A stretch of DNA of 64,000 nt, from contig CAZUGT010000204.1 in NCBI GenBank assembly GCA_964620095.1, positions 13,567 to 77,566 on the forward strand. The letters run 5' to 3'. Below the pieces are notes generated by a model. The model did not search any database. It saw nothing but the letters and a program-made list of their open reading frames with translations, and was not told the DNA's origin. The position numbers and the translations under genes are program-made. This document shows, one piece after another, positions 36,895-46,178 of this stretch (positions are counted from its first letter, which is position 1; each line of letters starts with the position of its first letter). This DNA is from JAJDXO01 sp964620095 (GTDB lineage Bacteria; Pseudomonadota; Alphaproteobacteria; Rhodospirillales; UBA2165).

Positions 36895-37827
36895 ATGGCA
36901 GACGAGAAAAAAGCGACGTTTGACGCCGGCCTGATCGGCGTCGGCAATATGGGCCAGGGGCTCGGCAAGAATATTTTGGAGAACGGGTTTTCGCTGGTCG
37001 TGCAGGACCTGAAGCCATCTGCCGTGTCCCGGCTGGAAGAGCGCGGGGCGGTCGGCGCCATCGATCTGAAAAGCCTGATGAGCCAGACCGACATTGTGAT
37101 GACTTGCCTTCCCAGCATGGGCTCCATCGAAGCGGTTTACGGGTCTCCGGACGGGATCATCGCCAATGTCCGGCCTGGCATGGTGATCGTCGACTTCTCC
37201 ACCAGCAGTCCGGAATTGACCCGCCGGTACGGTGCGATGCTGGAAGAGAAGGGCGCCCAACTCATTGATACGCCCATGCTCCGAAATCCGCAGGCGGCAT
37301 TCGACGGGACGCTGCAGCTCCTGGTTTCCGGTCCGGACGGCGCGATTGAACGCGCGAAGCCCTTGCTCGAAGCCGTTTCCGAGGAATTGATCCCTTCCGG
37401 AGACCTGGGCAACGGTCACGCGATCAAGTTGATTAACAACGCGGTCACCATCGCGAACGGCGCGATCCTTTGTGAGACGTTTACCGTCGCCCGGAAGATG
37501 GGCATCGATCTGAACACCCTCAACCGGGTCATGGGCGTGAGTTTCGCGGCCAGCAAAAAGCTTCCCGATACGGCCCGGCGCCTGATCGAAGACGACCACA
37601 AGAATACCTTTTCGATCGACGTGTCGCTGAAGGATATCGATCTGTTCACCAAGCTCTCCTTGGAACTTGGCGCACTGACCCCGATTGCCGAAGCGACGCG
37701 CGATCTGTTTCGGATGGCTTCGCAGTTCGGCTACGGCGACGAACACAATACCCGTGTGGGCAGCGTACTCGCCAGGTTCGCCGGAACGGACTTCGGGGAG
37801 GAAGAGAGCAAGAAGGCAAGTTCCTAA
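36895..37827 (+). CDS. 3-hydroxyisobutyrate dehydrogenase-family NAD(P)-dependent oxidoreductase
   Basis: 310 residues from ATG 36895 with AGAGGAAAG upstream. The Rossmann motif GVGNMGQGLGKN opens the protein; VIVDFSTSSPELTRRYG is the substrate-binding segment, where this family usually reads D-x-S-T; and the catalytic lysine is K178 in GNGHAIKLINN. Members oxidise beta-hydroxyacids such as 3-hydroxyisobutyrate, tartronate semialdehyde or sulfolactaldehyde (SLA reductases of sulfosugar pathways belong here). The setting among sulfatases makes a sulfonate or sulfate-bearing beta-hydroxyacid conceivable, but that is speculation. Confidence 0.88.
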   Translation: MADEKKATFDAGLIGVGNMGQGLGKNILENGFSLVVQDLKPSAVSRLEERGAVGAIDLKSLMSQTDIVMTCLPSMGSIEAVYGSPDGIIANVRPGMVIVDFSTSSPELTRRYGAMLEEKGAQLIDTPMLRNPQAAFDGTLQLLVSGPDGAIERAKPLLEAVSEELIPSGDLGNGHAIKLINNAVTIANGAILCETFTVARKMGIDLNTLNRVMGVSFAASKKLPDTARRLIEDDHKNTFSIDVSLKDIDLFTKLSLELGALTPIAEATRDLFRMASQFGYGDEHNTRVGSVLARFAGTDFGEEESKKASS

Positions 37828-37862
37828 GGGAGCCCGGCTCGGCGGCCCCGCCGGACCTGTCC

Positions 37863-38588
37863 CTAGCGGAAATAGACCACCTCGCCGCCGGCGTGGGCCT
37901 CGAGCTTGTCGATGTCGGGAACATGGATGCGGCCGTACTCGACCTGGATCAGGTCCAGCGATTCCAGGTGTTTCAGGTGTTTGTTCACGGTCGGCCGGGT
38001 CGACTTGATGATCCTTCCCAACTCTTCCTGGGTGATCTTCAGGTCGACGGCGCCGACGCCGATATGTTCGCGCTGGGCAAGCGCCATCGAAACGATCGTC
38101 CGGATAAGGCGCGTCTCGACCGGGTTCAAGGCGAGGTTTTCTATGAGGGTGTATGCCTTGCGCAGCCGATAGCTCATTAGGCGGGCGACCATGTCGTAGA
38201 GGTCGGGGAAGCGATCGAGCGCCGCCTTGAAATCGTTGCGGTGGATCAACAGCAACTCGGTCTCCCCATAGGCATAGACCTCATTGGGGTTTTTTTCACC
38301 ATCCATGACCGACGTGATGCCCCAGATGTTTCCCTCCGTGAGGATGGAAAAGACATGCTCGACGCCCTCGACCGACGAACTCATGCTGCGGAGGCCGCCG
38401 CGGACGATGGTCGCCAGGTGCGTGGGAATATCATCCCGCGTCACGAAAAGCGTTCCGTCGGGGAGGATTTTGACCGTCGAGACATGGGCCAGATGATCGA
38501 TGACCCCGGCCGGCAGACCGGCAAACCAGTAATTGCCGGCGAGGAAGCTCCGCCGATTTTCCCGGCTATTTGGCACCGCTTGATCCAT
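37863..38588 (-). CDS. Crp/Fnr-family transcriptional regulator
   Basis: 241 residues. An N-terminal cyclic-nucleotide-binding-like beta barrel (about 30-140: LPDGTLFVTRDDIPTHLATIV, GNIWGITSVM) is followed by a winged helix, KITQEELGRIIKSTRPTVNKHL. It has no N-terminal iron-sulfur cysteine cluster, so it is not an FNR oxygen sensor. Convergent with the dehydrogenase gene and divergent from the alpha/alpha-barrel gene at 38765; the 176-base gap between the latter two is its probable target. The effector is unknown. Confidence 0.9.
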   Translation of the reverse strand: MDQAVPNSRENRRSFLAGNYWFAGLPAGVIDHLAHVSTVKILPDGTLFVTRDDIPTHLATIVRGGLRSMSSSVEGVEHVFSILTEGNIWGITSVMDGEKNPNEVYAYGETELLLIHRNDFKAALDRFPDLYDMVARLMSYRLRKAYTLIENLALNPVETRLIRTIVSMALAQREHIGVGAVDLKITQEELGRIIKSTRPTVNKHLKHLESLDLIQVEYGRIHVPDIDKLEAHAGGEVVYFR

Positions 38589-38764
38589 CGCTTCCCTGTT
38601 TGTCGGCTGCCCAACATTTCGTTGTCCCGATTTTGCCTAATATTTCGGGGATTTGTAAGGGCCGCAGGAAGCGGCGCCGGGCTCCGGCGTCGAAGATCGC
38701 GACTCGGCAACCGGCCCGGGGCGCCCGCGAGGAAAGAAACAAGGGACATTTGGAGGCGAGACGC

Positions 38765-39772
38765 ATGTTTACAGCGCAACAACTGATCCAGGCCGGCAAC
38801 AAAACCGTCGAATGGGCGTCCGGCCACCTCAACGAGGACGGCAGCTTCGGCGGTGTCGAGGAACGCATTCTCGCCTATTACAAGGCGCCCATGGCCTTCG
38901 CCCTATCGGGCCGGGTCGGGGAAGCCGCCGCCGTGGCAAACCATCTCAAAAATACCTTCTTCCGGAACGGCGATTTTCATGGGGTGAGGAACGATCCAAC
39001 CTCCGGCGGATCGAAGAACTACCGCAACGCCTGGATCGGGCGCGGCCTCCACACTCTCGGCTTCTATGACCTTTCGGTTCCAACCGGTGATTTCCTGGAA
39101 TCCGAAATGGACGAGAAGACCGGCGGTGTCCTCACGGCCTCGTCGGTTGAGGGTCAGGACCGTGAAATGGACTGGGGAAGCACCTGCTCCACGGCGATCG
39201 CCTTGCTGGCGATGGGCCGGCACGAGCCTGCCGTCCGCTGCGGCGATTTCCTCGCCCAAATGCTCAACGACCAGGACGGCGGCGGCGAAGCGCTTTATCT
39301 CCGGCGCGGCGGTTCCGGCGAAATCATCACGGACATGACCGACCGGCCGGCCAACCTCTATTCCGTGATGATCGGCCAGACAGGCCAGGTGTACTGGTAT
39401 CTGGGAATGGCGATGGTCGCGTTTGCCGGCCTCTACCGGTGGACCGGGGACGAAAAATGGAAAAAAGCAGGCGACCAGATTTACGATATCGTTTCCCGTT
39501 GCGACGACGAGGTCTACGCGATCATCACCAACGGGAAGGTCGCCTGGGGCGCCGGTGCCATGTTTGCCGCGACCGGCGACAAGAAGTTCGGTCAGCTCGG
39601 CGATAAAATCTGGACGTGGGTGTGCGATACCCAGACACCCGAGGGGGTCTGGCTGCGGCCCGGGGCCGAGACCGTCGCCGATCAGGCTCTTGACGTCTCG
39701 CTCGATACGTCGCTGGAGCGGGCTTCCTACATGTTCGATCTCGCCAAGACCCTGGCGGGCGGCGATTACTAG
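38765..39772 (+). CDS. Uncharacterised alpha/alpha-barrel (six-hairpin-like) protein
   Basis: 335 residues from ATG 38765, with GGAGGCGAG upstream; the open frame before it is antisense to the regulator. Repeated helix-pair units carrying W-x-G-x-G, G-x-Y and YWYLGMAMVAFAGLYRWTGD patterns suggest an (alpha/alpha)6 barrel like those of terpene cyclases, glycoside hydrolases and sugar epimerases. No signal peptide. I cannot name an enzyme family with confidence. It is divergent from the Crp/Fnr gene and convergent with a sulfatase gene 18 bases beyond its end, so a role in processing a sulfated glycan or isoprenoid is only a guess. Confidence 0.55.
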   Translation: MFTAQQLIQAGNKTVEWASGHLNEDGSFGGVEERILAYYKAPMAFALSGRVGEAAAVANHLKNTFFRNGDFHGVRNDPTSGGSKNYRNAWIGRGLHTLGFYDLSVPTGDFLESEMDEKTGGVLTASSVEGQDREMDWGSTCSTAIALLAMGRHEPAVRCGDFLAQMLNDQDGGGEALYLRRGGSGEIITDMTDRPANLYSVMIGQTGQVYWYLGMAMVAFAGLYRWTGDEKWKKAGDQIYDIVSRCDDEVYAIITNGKVAWGAGAMFAATGDKKFGQLGDKIWTWVCDTQTPEGVWLRPGAETVADQALDVSLDTSLERASYMFDLAKTLAGGDY

Positions 39773-39790
39773 GCAGGCGGAGGCGGCGCG

Positions 39791-41299
39791 TCAGCCGAAG
39801 TCGGCCGGATCGGGCAGGTAGAAGGTGGAGCCGCCAACGGTCTGGCGCTCGATCAGGCTTCGGTGTGGCCGGAGCGGCCGGTATCTCAGAAACGGCAGGA
39901 CGTGTTCGTCCATCATCCCTTCAACCACGTCCGCATGCTTCGGATCGTCCACGAGGTTGTTGTCTTCGAGGGGGTCGGTCTCGGAATCGAACAATTGTGC
40001 CGGCGTGCGTTCGTCTTCGTAGACCACGAGCTTGTACCGGTCGGTCTTGAACATCCCCATGCCGTAGGATTCGCTGATCACCACCTTGTGGTCGGGAACC
40101 GCGCCTTCGCCCGTAACGGCGGGCAGCAGCGAGCGGCCCTCTGCGGTGGGCAGTTCGGCATTGGCGATGTCCCGGATGGTCGCCGAGATATCCATGTGCT
40201 GAATCAGATCGTCGATCTGGCCGGCCTTCGTGCCCGCGGGCGGACGAACAATGAGCGGGACCTTCACCGCCTGATCGAAGAAGACCATTTTCTTGATCAT
40301 CCGGTGCTCGCCCATCATCTCTCCGTGATCCGAGGTATAGATCACCCAGGTGTTTTCCAGCCTGCCCGTCCGTTCGAGAGCGTCGACGATCTTGCCGATG
40401 GACCGGTCGATGATGCTGACATTCGCGTAGTAGGCGCGGCGCAGTTTGACGATCGCCTCGTCGGTCATGGTTTCCGAATCGCAGTACCGCAAGAATGCCC
40501 TTAGGAAGATGGAAAGCGGGCCCGATTTCGGAACCTCCGGCCGCTTGAGGGACCCCGGCATCGGAATGTCGACGCCGTCGTACCAATCCACCGCCTCCTG
40601 CGGCGCGTCCCAAGGGTCGTGAGGGCCTGGAAATCCGATCTGAACGAAGAACGGCTTGTCGCCGTCATAGTTTTCCAGCCACTCGGCCGTGAAGTCGCCT
40701 AGCCAGGCATCCTGATAGGCGTCCAGCGGCAACGGGATGGGGTCGGCCTGCCAGGCCCGGTAGGGCGGCGCATCGGGGGCGGCCTCGCGCTTGTGCTTCT
40801 GTCTGGAGCCCAGGTAGTCGCGGTAGGTATTCAGCAGGTCCCGGCTTTCGAGGAAGTCGGTGTACTTGGTGTTCAGGAAATACGTCGCTTCCTTGCCGAC
40901 CGTCTCCAGCACCTCGGTAAAGCCGTAGCCGTTGAGCTGACCAATTTGCTCATCGGCGTGCTTCACCCGCGGCGGGATATGGCGCCAGAAGTGGGTCTTT
41001 CCGATCACCGCCGTATGGTATCCGGCCTGCTGAAGCGCCTGCGCGTAGGTGGGCACGGCATCGTGGACCTCGGACATGTTCTCGAAGACACCATGATCCC
41101 GCACGTAGCGTTCGGTGAGAAGGGATGCCCGCGCCGGCATGCAGAGCGGCCCCTGGACGTAGACGTTGTTGAATTGGACGCCTTCGCCGGCCAGCCGGTC
41201 CGTGCTCGGCGTTTTGGCTATGGGATCGCCCGTGGAGCCAAGCATATCCGCCCGCTGTTGGTCGGGCATGAGGAGAACGATGTTCGGTTTGTCGGGCAC
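39791..41299 (-). CDS. Type I sulfatase, cytoplasmic
   Basis: 502 residues. NIVLLMPDQQRADM opens the protein; Cys53 in C-M-P-A-R is the formylglycine precursor; YTSDHGEMMGEHR supplies the other metal ligands. No signal peptide. Convergent with the alpha/alpha-barrel gene and divergent from the DUF3604-like gene at 41461, so it is a separate transcription unit with its own promoter in the 161-base gap. The third of four sulfatases in the block. Confidence 0.92.
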   Translation of the reverse strand: MPDKPNIVLLMPDQQRADMLGSTGDPIAKTPSTDRLAGEGVQFNNVYVQGPLCMPARASLLTERYVRDHGVFENMSEVHDAVPTYAQALQQAGYHTAVIGKTHFWRHIPPRVKHADEQIGQLNGYGFTEVLETVGKEATYFLNTKYTDFLESRDLLNTYRDYLGSRQKHKREAAPDAPPYRAWQADPIPLPLDAYQDAWLGDFTAEWLENYDGDKPFFVQIGFPGPHDPWDAPQEAVDWYDGVDIPMPGSLKRPEVPKSGPLSIFLRAFLRYCDSETMTDEAIVKLRRAYYANVSIIDRSIGKIVDALERTGRLENTWVIYTSDHGEMMGEHRMIKKMVFFDQAVKVPLIVRPPAGTKAGQIDDLIQHMDISATIRDIANAELPTAEGRSLLPAVTGEGAVPDHKVVISESYGMGMFKTDRYKLVVYEDERTPAQLFDSETDPLEDNNLVDDPKHADVVEGMMDEHVLPFLRYRPLRPHRSLIERQTVGGSTFYLPDPADFG

Positions 41300-41460
41300 T
41301 TTGGCGGCTCCCCGTCAGGTTGACCCTACCCGTTTGGTCCAGGTATTCCGGGATAGTGGAGGCGCCCGCACCAAAAGAATGTAATCGATCCGACAAACTG
41401 GTCCGCGCGTCGCCGCCATGATATTGGAACTAATGCCTAGGCCTCCCGGGAGATACGGAA

Positions 41461-43794
41461 ATGAGTGAACAGCCCCTCGGCAGTCCGGACGATGCGTCCG
41501 CCGCGCCATCGGCAGGATTTGCGTCGACGGTCATCCGGAATCCCATCGATCCCGAGCACTTGGGTTCCGCCGCCCTGTCGCCGGGGGGCGAGTTTGCCGC
41601 CGGATCCTACCATAGCTTCACGCTGGTCTACACGGCGGGGAAATACGGCATCGACGACTCGGGCTCGCTCCGCATCTGCTTTCGGTTTGCGTCGGATCAG
41701 ACCCGGCCTCAGTTCGAAAACCCCGAAGGACCCAACTACACGGTCATCGAAGCATCGAACAACGCGGTGCTGGAGTATCGCTACGACCCCAAGGGCAATG
41801 TCCGGCCGTGGGACCGGACGCTGTACATCAAGGTCGTGCATGGGTTCCTGAAGGAAGGGGACACGATTTCCGTGCGGTTCGGGGTGACCGATCACGGCTC
41901 TCCCGGCATGCGTCTTCAGACGTTCTGCGAGGACTCGTTCGAGTTCCACGTTCTCGTCGATCCCATTGCCACGTTCACCTATCAGCCGCTCGTCGAGCAG
42001 CCGAAGATCAAGATCGTTCCCGGTGAACGGGAGCGGTTCCTGGCCGTGATCCCGACGCTCCGGAGGGTTGGGGAAACATTCGCGCTGAAGTTCAAGGGCG
42101 AGGACCGGTGGGGTAATCCGTCGGACAAGGGCGGCGGCGAGTTCACCCTGCGCGCCAATATTCCCGTTTCGGGGTTGCCGGGAACGGCCAGCCTTCCCGA
42201 CGGCTCGTTCAGCGCCGAAATCCCGGGCCTGTCTGTGACGGAAGCCGGAGATCTCGTGATCGAACTGCTGGACGAGGCCGGAAACCCGGTCACCGAGACC
42301 AACCCCCTTCGGATCGTCGAAGACGCCGACAAGATCCACTACTGGGCCGACCTTCACGGCCAGTCGGAAGAGACGATCGGCACTGGCGATGCTGGCGACT
42401 ATTTCGCCTTCGCCCGGGACCGGGCCTTTGTCGACGCGACGGGGCACCAGGGCAACGATTTCCAGATCACCAACCGGTTTTGGCAACGCTTGGACAAGCT
42501 CTCGGCCCGGTTCGAGGAAGACGGAAAGTTCGTCGTCCTTCCGGGCTACGAGTGGTCGGGCAACACCGGTCTCGGCGGGGACCGCAACGTCTACTTCTCC
42601 GAAGAGGGACGCCAGATCAGGCGGTCGTCCCATGCGCTGGTCGAGGACCGGTCCGACATCGCCACGGACTGCACCACCGCCGCGGAGTTGTTCGAGACCC
42701 TGGCTGCCAACCGGGAATGGGACGTGGTGGTCTTCGCCCATTGCGGCGGCCGCTACGCCGATGTGAAGATGGCCCATGACGGCCGCTTCGAAAAATCCAT
42801 GGAGATCCACTCCTCGTGGGGCACGTTCGAGTGGCTTCTCCATGACGCGCTGGAGATGGGCTACCGGACCGGGATCGTCGCCAACTCGGACGGCCACAAG
42901 GGCCGCCCCGGGGCCAGTTACCCGGGCGCCTCGCTCTTCGGCGCCGTCGGCGGACTCACGTGCCTCATCACCGGCGAACTGACCCGGTCGTCGGTTCTCG
43001 ATTGCCTGCGCAAACGTCACCACTACGCAACGACCGGCGGGCCCAACGGGCGGATGTATATAGGCGTCGCGGCGGCGTTCAGCCGAGACGCGACGATCTA
43101 TCACGACGATCCGGCGATCGGCCCCGCCGAGGGCCAGCCGGGACGATCCGCGATCATGGGCGACATCGTACATTTGCCGGACGGCAGCGCCGAGATCAGC
43201 GTCGATATTCACGTCGCCTGCCCCATCGAACGGGTCGACATCTTCAACGGGCTGGACCATGTGGAGACCGTCCGGCCCTATGGTCCGGACGAGCTCGGCA
43301 ATCGCATACGCGTTCTATGGGAGGGCGCGGAATATCGCGGCCGGTTCCGTCAGGTGATCTGGGACGGCAGCGCCTTGCTCTCGGACAATCGCATCGAAGA
43401 CGCCGCTCCCATCAATTTCTTCAATCCGGACAAGTCCCTGAATCGTCTCGGCGACAACGGCCTCGAATGGAGGGCCCTGACCACCGGGAACATCGGCGGA
43501 TTCGACGTCTGGCTGGCCGATCCCTACGGCGGCACCCTCAAACTGGAAACACCGCTCGTACAGTGCGGCATTCCCGTCGAGGAAATCGGATACGAGGACG
43601 AGATATTCGACCGGAGTGGTGTGCTGCCCCGCTATTTGAAGGTATACCGCCTGCCGGCCCGGAACCCGCACCGCCGGATGACCTTCAAACGGACCATCGG
43701 CCTCAAGGATGACGGGGACAATCCGGTCTACATCAGGCTGACCCAGGAAGACGGAACGCTGGCCTGGACGAGCCCGATTTATATCTATCGTTAG
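41461..43794 (+). CDS. DUF3604/PHP-like metal-dependent hydrolase family protein
   Basis: 777 residues without a signal peptide. The first ~300 residues look beta-rich, like two immunoglobulin-type domains (SFTLVYTAGKYGIDDSGSL; ETFALKFKGEDRWGNPSDKG). From about 298 a PHP/amidohydrolase-like part begins: HYWADLHGQSEETIGTG, then VDATGHQGNDFQIT, VVLPGYEWSG, VVFAHCGGR and IVANSDGHKGRPGAS, which supply the usual metal-binding histidines and aspartates. DUF3604 proteins have no firmly known reaction. It starts a plus-strand run with two sulfotransferases, ten bases before the first, so it is probably in their operon. Confidence 0.7.
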   Translation: MSEQPLGSPDDASAAPSAGFASTVIRNPIDPEHLGSAALSPGGEFAAGSYHSFTLVYTAGKYGIDDSGSLRICFRFASDQTRPQFENPEGPNYTVIEASNNAVLEYRYDPKGNVRPWDRTLYIKVVHGFLKEGDTISVRFGVTDHGSPGMRLQTFCEDSFEFHVLVDPIATFTYQPLVEQPKIKIVPGERERFLAVIPTLRRVGETFALKFKGEDRWGNPSDKGGGEFTLRANIPVSGLPGTASLPDGSFSAEIPGLSVTEAGDLVIELLDEAGNPVTETNPLRIVEDADKIHYWADLHGQSEETIGTGDAGDYFAFARDRAFVDATGHQGNDFQITNRFWQRLDKLSARFEEDGKFVVLPGYEWSGNTGLGGDRNVYFSEEGRQIRRSSHALVEDRSDIATDCTTAAELFETLAANREWDVVVFAHCGGRYADVKMAHDGRFEKSMEIHSSWGTFEWLLHDALEMGYRTGIVANSDGHKGRPGASYPGASLFGAVGGLTCLITGELTRSSVLDCLRKRHHYATTGGPNGRMYIGVAAAFSRDATIYHDDPAIGPAEGQPGRSAIMGDIVHLPDGSAEISVDIHVACPIERVDIFNGLDHVETVRPYGPDELGNRIRVLWEGAEYRGRFRQVIWDGSALLSDNRIEDAAPINFFNPDKSLNRLGDNGLEWRALTTGNIGGFDVWLADPYGGTLKLETPLVQCGIPVEEIGYEDEIFDRSGVLPRYLKVYRLPARNPHRRMTFKRTIGLKDDGDNPVYIRLTQEDGTLAWTSPIYIYR

Positions 43795-43804
43795 GACCGA
43801 ATTC

Positions 43805-44956
43805 ATGAGCATCACCCTTAAGGAACGCCCAATCTTTGTCTTGGGCTGCCACCGTTCCGGCACCACCATGCTCATGCTGATGATCGGCGCGCATCCCAGG
43901 ATATCCGTGCCGGAGGTCGCCTGGTATTATCAGCGGTTTCGCCCGTATCTCTACAGCTATGGGAATCTGAACGACGAGGAGAATTTCAGAACCCTCGCCG
44001 ACGAAATGGTTAACGGCCTCATCCCGCCCTACTTCGGCATGAACGCAAATCCGGCGACCATCGTCGACGAGATCATGGCCGATGCGGAGGAGAGAAGTTT
44101 CGCCGGCATCTTCAATGCCGTCCTCGAGCGGCACGCCCGGGAGGACGGAAACAAACCGCGTTGGGCCGAGAAGTCCCCCAACAACAGCTTCTTCATCAAA
44201 CAGATAAAGGAGGACTTCCCCAACGCCCAGTTCATCTACATCACCCGGGATGGTCGGGACAATTGCGCCGAAACCCTGCATTCCCGGCACGGCCTGTACA
44301 ACATGGTGTCCGCCGCCGAACGCTGGAAGCTGTTTCTCGAAGCGGTGAAGCCCTGGCGGGAGACGCTGGACCCCTCGGAGTGGATGGACATCAAGTACGA
44401 AACCCTGGCTCGTGAGCCGGAGGCGACACTTCGTCTGATCTGTGAGTTCATCGGCGAGGAATACTCGCCGTCCATGCTCGATTTCCATCAATCCGAGGTC
44501 GCCCGGACCAGAGCCCGGGTGGTGAAGAACCCGGGGGGCGTCTCGCCCGCGCCGTTGGCCGAACCGGTGAGCGACCGCTTCATTGGCGTCTACAAGGAGC
44601 TTCTCAGCGTTAAGGATCAGCGGATATTTGCCGCCATCGCCGGGGATGTTCAGACGGAAAACGGCTACGAACTGGACTACGAGCCGGACGAGTTGTCCGA
44701 GGAGGCTCTCGAAAACTTCCGTGAGCAGAACGGCAGAATGCGGGCGTCCCTGTTGCATGCCCGCGGCCATATGCGGGACAGCTACATCGAGTGGCTGGTG
44801 GATCAGCGGGAAGCGCGGAAGCGCCAGGGCATCTGGACCGATGCCGATGTCCCCGACGAGTTCCCCATAGGCGATCCCAATGAGGACACCATCATGGGGC
44901 GGGGAGCGTCGAGGAAGTGGAAGACCGAATTTGGAATTCCGAGGCGGTATAGTTAA
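43805..44956 (+). CDS. Sulfotransferase family protein 1
   Basis: 383 residues, cytoplasmic. The 5'-phosphosulfate loop reads GCHRSGTTMLMLM near residue 14 and the 3'-phosphate motif is FIYITRDGRDNCAE near 145; together they bind PAPS. The C-terminal extension of about 100 residues, ending REARKRQGIW, is beyond the minimal sulfotransferase fold and is shared with the copy at 54795. The acceptor molecule is unknown. It follows the DUF3604-like gene by ten bases. The nearest relative in the window is the protein at 54795, similar along its entire length. Confidence 0.88.
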   Translation: MSITLKERPIFVLGCHRSGTTMLMLMIGAHPRISVPEVAWYYQRFRPYLYSYGNLNDEENFRTLADEMVNGLIPPYFGMNANPATIVDEIMADAEERSFAGIFNAVLERHAREDGNKPRWAEKSPNNSFFIKQIKEDFPNAQFIYITRDGRDNCAETLHSRHGLYNMVSAAERWKLFLEAVKPWRETLDPSEWMDIKYETLAREPEATLRLICEFIGEEYSPSMLDFHQSEVARTRARVVKNPGGVSPAPLAEPVSDRFIGVYKELLSVKDQRIFAAIAGDVQTENGYELDYEPDELSEEALENFREQNGRMRASLLHARGHMRDSYIEWLVDQREARKRQGIWTDADVPDEFPIGDPNEDTIMGRGASRKWKTEFGIPRRYS

Positions 44957-45028
44957 CGGGCCGTTCGCCGGCGGAACCGCCGAATTCCGGTTCGCGCTCG
45001 CCGGTAGGACGGGAGAGAGGAGCGGGGA

Positions 45029-46156
45029 GTGGCGATAACCCTGGATGAAGCGCCGATCTTTATCGGCGGGTATGAGCGCTCCGGCACTACCATGCTGATG
45101 CTGATGATCGGGTCCCACCCGCGCATCGCGGTTCCCGAGGTCACCTGGTACTACCCGAGGTTCAGGGCCTATCTGCACACATACGGCGACATCTCCAAGG
45201 AGGAAAATTTTCGCGTCCTTCTTCATGAAATGATGTTCGGCCTTCTGGTTCCCTTCTTCGGGATCGAGGTAGACGAAGACGCCATACTGGACGAGATCAT
45301 GACCCATGTGCCGGAAAGGACGTTTCCGGGCGCCTTCGCCGGTGTGATGAATTGGTTTGTGTTGAAAAAGGGCAAGCCGAGATGGGTGGAAAAATGTCCG
45401 CAGAACATCTTCCACGTCGCGTCGATCCTGGAGGATTTCCCCAACGCCCAGATCGTCTTTATCACCCGCGACGGCCGCGACAGCGGGGCGACCTACATGC
45501 AGTCCAAGTTTGGGCCGACCAACGTGTATGCGGCGGCGGAATTGTGGAAGAAGTTTCAGGTCGCGGCGCGTCACTGGCGCGCCCGGCTGGACGGCTTCCA
45601 ATGGCTCGATGTCCGCTACGAGGAACTAGTCCGCGAGCCCGAGAATACGCTCGAACGAATATGCGGCTTTCTCGGCGAGGACTACAGCCCGGATATGCTC
45701 GGGTTTCATCAAACCGCCTATGCCCGGAACCGGGGCAGGAATCCCGACCATGCGCCCATCGCCAGGCCGGTGACCGACGAGTTGATCGGCGAATACAAGC
45801 AGTACTTGAGCATTCGGGAGCAGCGGATCTTCGCCGGTGTCGCGGGTGAGGAGCTGACGGAGAACGGCTATGAAATCAATGTCGATCCCATCGAGACCAG
45901 CGCCGGGGACGCGGCATTGTTCCTGGAAATGGACATGCGCACCCGCGCGGCGAATTTCGATTTGATGGGGCATCAGTACGCGTTCAGCCGGTTCAACGAG
46001 CGGCTCGTCGAACGCTGGGAGGAACGCCGGCGGGAGGGAATCTGGAACGAGTCCGACCGGCCCCTGGACCAGGATCCCAATGCCCGCCTTTGGATGGAAA
46101 CCATTGCCGAGCAGGCCCGGTTGAAGACCAGGTTCGGCACCCATCCCAAGGAGTGA
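45029..46156 (+). CDS. Sulfotransferase family protein 2
   Basis: 375 residues from a GTG start with GGAGCGGGGA upstream. PAPS motifs: GYERSGTTMLMLM near residue 13 and VFITRDGRDSGAT near 145. It shares the same layout as copy 1, but the C-terminal 150 residues have diverged (FNERLVERWEERRREGIW in place of the EWL-DQREARKRQGIW block). It probably acts on a related but different acceptor. Lies between sulfotransferase 1 and the iron alcohol dehydrogenase, all on the plus strand with gaps under 75 bases. Confidence 0.88.
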   Translation: MAITLDEAPIFIGGYERSGTTMLMLMIGSHPRIAVPEVTWYYPRFRAYLHTYGDISKEENFRVLLHEMMFGLLVPFFGIEVDEDAILDEIMTHVPERTFPGAFAGVMNWFVLKKGKPRWVEKCPQNIFHVASILEDFPNAQIVFITRDGRDSGATYMQSKFGPTNVYAAAELWKKFQVAARHWRARLDGFQWLDVRYEELVREPENTLERICGFLGEDYSPDMLGFHQTAYARNRGRNPDHAPIARPVTDELIGEYKQYLSIREQRIFAGVAGEELTENGYEINVDPIETSAGDAALFLEMDMRTRAANFDLMGHQYAFSRFNERLVERWEERRREGIWNESDRPLDQDPNARLWMETIAEQARLKTRFGTHPKE

Positions 46157-46178
46157 AAGGGGCGCAGTTGGAGGATAG

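Noticed and set aside
43733..45601. A 622-codon minus-strand open frame, and the 607-codon one at 41437-43260
   Set aside because: Both are antisense to well-supported genes (sulfotransferases; DUF3604-like protein) and show no family features.
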